Shown here: positions 26,563-29,814 of the stretch, one piece after another | Numbering within the stretch: position 1 is the stretch's first letter | Layout of the letters: every line of letters begins with the position of its first letter | Assembly: GCA_050117315.1 (NCBI GenBank) | Contig: JASFMY010000085.1 | Location: 1 to 29,814 of the forward strand | Direction of reading: 5' to 3' | Source of the DNA: JANQIV01 sp050117315 | Lineage (GTDB): Bacteria; Bacteroidota; Ignavibacteria; Ignavibacteriales; Melioribacteraceae | DNA: 29,814 nucleotides | Notes under the pieces: model-generated | The model's database searches: none | Told to the model about the DNA's origin: nothing | The model's input: the letters and a program-made list of their open reading frames with translations, nothing else | Translations under genes and position numbers: made by a program

Positions 26563-26697
26563 AATCTCAACACAGAGATCATTTCGCCTGCCGAGCGTAA
26601 GACATGTTCGTGATGACAAACTCAATATGGAAGACAGCCCCTTTTTCTAAAGAACATGAAAATTATATGCTGTCGTTTTGACATTCAGTATGCAATT

Positions 26698-27025
26698 GTG
26701 CTAGAAAAAGTATCAACGGAGATACCTAGACCTATCAGCGATGATAGAAAAACTATCAACAGAGATACCTAGCCCTATCAGCGATGATAGAAAAACTATC
26801 AACAGAGATACCTGCCCTATCAGCGATGATAGAAAAACTATCAACAGAGATACCTAGCCCTATCAGCGATGATAGAAAAACTATCAACAGAGATACCTAG
26901 CCCTATCAGCGATGATAGAAAAACTATCAACAAAGATACCTAGCCCTATCAACGATGCTAGAAAAAGTATCAACGGAGATATCTAGTTCTATCAGCGATG
27001 CTAGAAAAAGTATCAATGGAGATAC
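26698..27025 (+). repeat. 43-bp tandem repeat array, about 7.6 copies
   Basis: Units start at 26698, 26741, 26784, 26826, 26869, 26912, 26955 and 26998 (the last partial). All are 43 bp except the third, which is 42 by loss of one A. Central units are nearly identical, while the first and last two diverge (CTAGAAAAAG instead of ATAGAAAAAC). Each unit is itself a dimer: CTATCAACAGAGATA and CTATCAGCGATGATA are related halves. GATAG-AAAAA-CTATC and CTATCA-GCGA-TGATAG can form small hairpins, the second with a GNRA-type GCGA loop. There are no variable spacers and no ORF. Confidence 0.88.
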
Positions 27026-27371
27026 AAAATTTATCTCCGGTGAATAAAATTCATTCGTCAATGGTTTAATATTGAGCCTTAAGCTATTAACCGGGGACAA
27101 GTAATCTCTGAGTTGAAAAGCATGCGAATAGAAAAGAAGGGCAATTTTTGTGAAAAAGCTGGGCTCCTTGAAGTGAACTTTGTGTGCTGCAACGCAGATT
27201 TGTAAGTCTACGTTACGCCAATCTCAAATCTATTTCACAAGCATATATCCAAATCCTATGCAGCCAACCTGCGGTGTTTTTTCGCCGGCAGATATTTTCC
27301 CACAAAAAAAGACAAAAGCCGTTTTCAAAAATGTTCTATATTAAATGAATTATAATTCCAATGTGAATATT
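27026..27371. other. Intergenic stretch without a gene
   Basis: I see no coding frame, RNA gene or clear regulatory site here. A small imperfect hairpin (GGTTTAATA to TATTAACC, 27063-27092) is present. The stretch lies between the tandem array and the IS remnant. Confidence 0.4.
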
Positions 27372-27422
27372 ATACTTGTTGCAAATTGGTTTTGGGATTT
27401 TGCCATAAAGTCCTCTCTTTTT
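27372..27422. repeat. Conserved flank of the IS left end, copy 3
   Basis: This repeats 371-421 almost exactly and 2122-2171 with two changes (ATACTTGTTGCAAATTGG, then GCCATAAAG and CCTCTCTTTTTA). It is contiguous with the IS terminal repeat, as it also is at 2121-2215, so it is probably part of the element rather than host DNA. Confidence 0.65.
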
Positions 27423-28048
27423 AAGACCTGCCCGCCTTCTCCCGATAAATCGCATAGGCGTCAACTTAAAAAAGTACTATTCAATGAGAGCAAATAGCAC
27501 AAAGCAAAGAAAAAGTTTTATAGAAGAAAAATTAGATAAAATTCCATTGAAGAAACTATTAAAGGAAAGCAAATTTAACAATAGACAGCCGAAAAAAATA
27601 TCGACAAAAGATTTTTTGTTGGGATTTTTTATGATGGTCAATAACAGCGGAAACAAATCATATAGAAATTGGGCAATAAAGATAAGTATCTTGATAAAAG
27701 ATAGAGTATCAAAGCAAGCGATATGGAAGAAAATGCACGAAGGGCAAATAGTCTTCCTAAAGGAAGTATTATCATATATAATAAAAGAAAAAATAGGGCA
27801 GAAGTGGAAAACAAACGAGATGATAGAGGAATCAGTTTATTAAGTTTAATGCAGTATGTGATAAGCAATTTAAATATAATAATGCAGCAGAGTTTGATCG
27901 GTTACAATATTGATGAGAGTATGCTTATCAAACAAATAAATTATTATTGTCGACATGAATCACGAAGAGATAGACTCAATTTTTATCAAAAACTTAGAAA
28001 ATTAAGTTGACGCCTATGCGACTCGTCGGGATACGGCGGACAGGCTTC
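27423..28048 (+). mobile_element. IS4-like insertion sequence remnant
   Basis: CGCATAGGCGTCAACTTAA (27451-27469) is repeated perfectly inverted at 28002-28020. The arms extend imperfectly outward for about 28 more bases (CCTGCCCGCC... against GGCGGACAGG...). Between them lies a transposase gene shortened to less than half. I see no obvious target-site duplication, because the true outer limits are blurred by the conserved 50-bp flank. Confidence 0.75.
27484..28010 (+). pseudogene. Transposase (IS4-type) with large internal deletion and frameshift
   Basis: The first 110 or so codons (27484 to about 27830) give an N-terminal transposase segment (KKISTKDFLLGFFMMVNN, KDRVSKQAIWKKMHE). A different frame from about 27830 to 28010 gives a typical C-terminus (LMQYVISNLNIIMQQSLIGY, YYCRHESRRDRLNFYQ). 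The catalytic DDE core that should lie between them, about 250 residues in this family, is absent. The stop codon lies inside the right terminal repeat, as is common for this IS type. The gene cannot make an active enzyme. The family assignment is from the look of the two ends. Confidence 0.72.
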
Positions 28049-28183
28049 GGCAAAAGACCAAGTGAATTATAGCCGGTAACTCAAAACAGGCAATTATAAT
28101 TTCGTAAATTGTAATCAAAATAAAATTCTTAAGGGATTTGGTTTTATGAACCGGTTAATTTTATTAATAATAAATAATAGTTA

Positions 28184-28747
28184 TTGAACTCTATTAAGAA
28201 ATATATTAAATCAATTGTTGATATTTCAGATGATAAACTGGATAAATTCCTATCTCTTGGCAAAGAGGAAAGTCTATCTAACGGAAATTATTACATTGAA
28301 TTTGATCAAGTATGTGATAAAGTTTCATTTATAAAAAAAGGATTCGTCAGATTTTTTCATGTTAATAAAGGAGAAGAAATTACAAGAGATTTCTTATTTG
28401 AGAATAATTTTATTACATCATTCAAAAGTTATATTACAGGTCAACCTTCGGAAGTCTATATTCAAGCACTAGACGATTGCGAGTTATCGACATTCAAAAA
28501 ATCGGATATTATTGAATACTATGATAAAAATCCGAAGATTGAAAGACTTGGAAGAATAATTGCCGAACATCAATTTATTGCTATCGAAAATTATTTTTTG
28601 AGCTTCTTAAATGAAGACGCTGAAACCAGGTATAAAAAGCTATTGGAAAGAAGTCCGGAACTTGTTCAAAAAATACCTCTAAAATATATAGCTTCGTTTT
28701 TAGGGATCACTCCGCAACATTTAAGCCGTATAAGAAAAATTATTTAA
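28184..28747 (+). CDS. Crp/Fnr-family transcriptional regulator
   Basis: The 187-aa protein has an N-terminal cyclic-nucleotide-binding-like beta-barrel (about 20-110, with CDKVSFIKKGFVRFFHVNKG and EITRDFLFENNF) and a long dimer helix. It ends in a short helix-turn-helix (PLKYIASFLGITPQHLSRI). This layout is usual for small Bacteroidota Crp regulators. The phosphate-binding Arg and Ser of true cAMP receptors are not evident, and there is no cysteine cluster for an iron-sulphur centre, so the ligand is unknown. The start used is TTG at 28184, with no good Shine-Dalgarno site before it, so a slightly different start is possible. The beta-barrel protein gene 76 bp downstream on the same strand may be its target. 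Confidence 0.85.
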   Translation: MNSIKKYIKSIVDISDDKLDKFLSLGKEESLSNGNYYIEFDQVCDKVSFIKKGFVRFFHVNKGEEITRDFLFENNFITSFKSYITGQPSEVYIQALDDCELSTFKKSDIIEYYDKNPKIERLGRIIAEHQFIAIENYFLSFLNEDAETRYKKLLERSPELVQKIPLKYIASFLGITPQHLSRIRKII

Positions 28748-28823
28748 CATTTGTTCAGTGGATTCCTCCTTTTTTCACCTATGTTATTGTTGTAAATACT
28801 AAAATTTAAGGATAGGTGATAAA

Positions 28824-29621
28824 ATGAAAAAAATGTTATTAATGTTATTTATAGCACTGTATTGTAACAATTACTCTCAAGATAAAATTGAAATTTTCAA
28901 TATAAAGTATAATTATTCCAACTTTAGCAACAATGAATCCATTAAGGAATTGAAAGCAAACCTTAATTACGGGATAAAATTTTCCGAATACTTTACCGGA
29001 TTTGCAAATATCAACTATTTGAAACTCAATTTTAATGGAAATAACTTCTCGCCTAATGCCGGGATAAATGCAGGAGTATTAATACCTGCTGAAAATTCTA
29101 AACATGTAATTGCTTTTGGAATCGAATCTTCAATAGATAAAGAGTATTTATCAGATGAATTTTTGAAATATTCCGCATTCTATAAGTACACTAATTCTTT
29201 GAATAGGAAAATAGATATCTCAATGGGATTATATTACAAAAAGGAATTAGTAGATGATTTAATATTTCCATTGCTCGGAGGTAAATTTAAAATAACCGAA
29301 AACTTATCTATAGAAGGTTTGCTTCCAATAAACATAAAGGTAGATCAAAAAATAAATAACAAAATTAGTTTGGGATTTCTTACAGAGTGGGATATTTATA
29401 CAGTAACTAATGATAACGGTTTATTTAGAAATGAAACTATCGGGATATTTGGATTTATGAATTTTGAGATACTGAAGAATATATTTTTGCAGGCTAGTAT
29501 CGGGAAAAATATATTCTCGGATTCGTATTTATTAGATAATTCAGATGACTCTAAGTTAATAATTAATAGGAAAAATAAATTGGCTTTAGGAATAAATTTG
29601 ACATATTCAATAAATGATTAA
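28824..29621 (+). CDS. Probable outer-membrane beta-barrel protein of unknown function
   Basis: The 265-aa protein begins with a signal peptide (MKKMLLMLFIALYCNNYSQ). The rest is a regular series of amphipathic strands with alternating aromatic and polar residues (for example YTNSLNRKIDISMGLYYKKE and LFRNETIGIFGFMNF), as in small outer-membrane barrels of 10-12 strands. It ends in LGINLTYSIND rather than a terminal aromatic. AAGGA lies about 11 bases before the ATG, which supports the start. I recognise no specific family. It follows the Crp-type regulator in the same orientation and may be controlled by it. Confidence 0.72.
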   Translation: MKKMLLMLFIALYCNNYSQDKIEIFNIKYNYSNFSNNESIKELKANLNYGIKFSEYFTGFANINYLKLNFNGNNFSPNAGINAGVLIPAENSKHVIAFGIESSIDKEYLSDEFLKYSAFYKYTNSLNRKIDISMGLYYKKELVDDLIFPLLGGKFKITENLSIEGLLPINIKVDQKINNKISLGFLTEWDIYTVTNDNGLFRNETIGIFGFMNFEILKNIFLQASIGKNIFSDSYLLDNSDDSKLIINRKNKLALGINLTYSIND

Positions 29622-29718
29622 AGGTTCTGCAAAATAAAAAGTCTGTCGAATCCGTTCTTTGGGTGAGCCTGTCCGCCGTCTTTTGGGTCTGTTGCATAAC
29701 TAAAATAAATAATCATAG

Positions 29719-29739
29719 CCACGACCTTTCAGGTCGTGG
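29719..29739. repeat. REP-like hairpin 1
   Basis: CCACGACCT-TTC-AGGTCGTGG is a perfect 9-bp stem with a 3-nt loop. Small GC-rich palindromes like this are spread through many Bacteroidota-type genomes, and some are mobilised by REP-associated Y1 transposases. It could also act as a 3' stabiliser for the preceding gene. Confidence 0.7.
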
Positions 29740-29762
29740 ACAATGAGCCTCAACAAAAACTT

Positions 29763-29805
29763 CGGGCTTTAGCCCAATTTTTTCTAATATTTGGGCTAAA
29801 GCCCG
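29763..29805. repeat. REP-like hairpin 2
   Basis: CGGGCTTTAGCCCA (29763-29776) is a perfect inverted match of TGGGCTAAAGCCCG (29792-29805) around a 15-nt T-rich loop. With the hairpin at 29719 it forms a pair 23 bp apart, the arrangement of a two-part REP element. Confidence 0.7.
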
Positions 29806-29814
29806 GGTTCTATT

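Noticed and set aside
26434..26625. Minus-strand frame of 63 codons
   Set aside because: It overlaps two IS right-end relics and shows no recognisable domain or start signal.
26698..27025. CRISPR array
   Set aside because: The repeats are contiguous 43-bp units with no unique spacers, and no cas genes are present.
27638..27868. Antisense 76-codon frame
   Set aside because: It is a shadow of the transposase remnant, which reads as a recognisable transposase on the plus strand.

Overview
The window looks like a low-GC chromosome segment of the Ignavibacteriota (Ignavibacterium/Melioribacter type). The case rests on type IX secretion (T9SS) C-terminal sorting signals, a PorV/PorQ-family barrel, a carboxypeptidase-regulatory-domain TonB receptor with no SusD partner, and clear Shine-Dalgarno sites (for example before 1014 and 12984). 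Those Shine-Dalgarno sites fit Bacteroidia poorly. This is a gene-content inference, not a phylogeny.

Left flank (1-2411): a region of mobile and repeat DNA. It holds the 5' end of a group II intron (1-165, minus strand), three kinds of inverted-repeat element including one nested in another (1701-1961), a TPR-protein remnant (544-783), an orphan 228-aa helical protein (1014-1700) and two strong hairpins that may act as terminators.

Core (2412-26130, all minus strand): a sensor-regulator-effector glycan locus. Read in the direction of transcription it begins with a membrane-anchored sugar-binding protein, a histidine kinase and a sigma-54 (NtrC-type) response regulator. These are followed by a short intergenic region with two dyads 21 bp apart and a -24/-12 promoter. 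Then come an SGNH-like protein, a TonB-dependent receptor, a 1167-aa aspartate-rich exported protein, a PorV/PorQ-family protein and a T9SS-sorted protein with three carbohydrate-binding-like modules. A hairpin terminator follows, then a six-hairpin glycosidase, a GH31 glycosidase, a parvulin-like periplasmic protein and an SGLT-type Na+/hexose symporter. The likely logic is that an oligosaccharide is sensed in the periplasm and the kinase signals to the sigma-54 activator. The glycan, perhaps an alpha-glucan, is then bound at the surface, imported by TonB, cut to monosaccharide in the periplasm and taken up by the symporter. The substrate is inferred, not shown.

Right flank (26131-29814): about 1.35 kb without intact genes, holding relics of IS ends and a 43-bp tandem array (26698-27025). 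After it come an IS remnant with an internally deleted transposase (27423-28048), a Crp/Fnr-type regulator, a probable outer-membrane barrel protein, and two REP-like hairpins at the window end.
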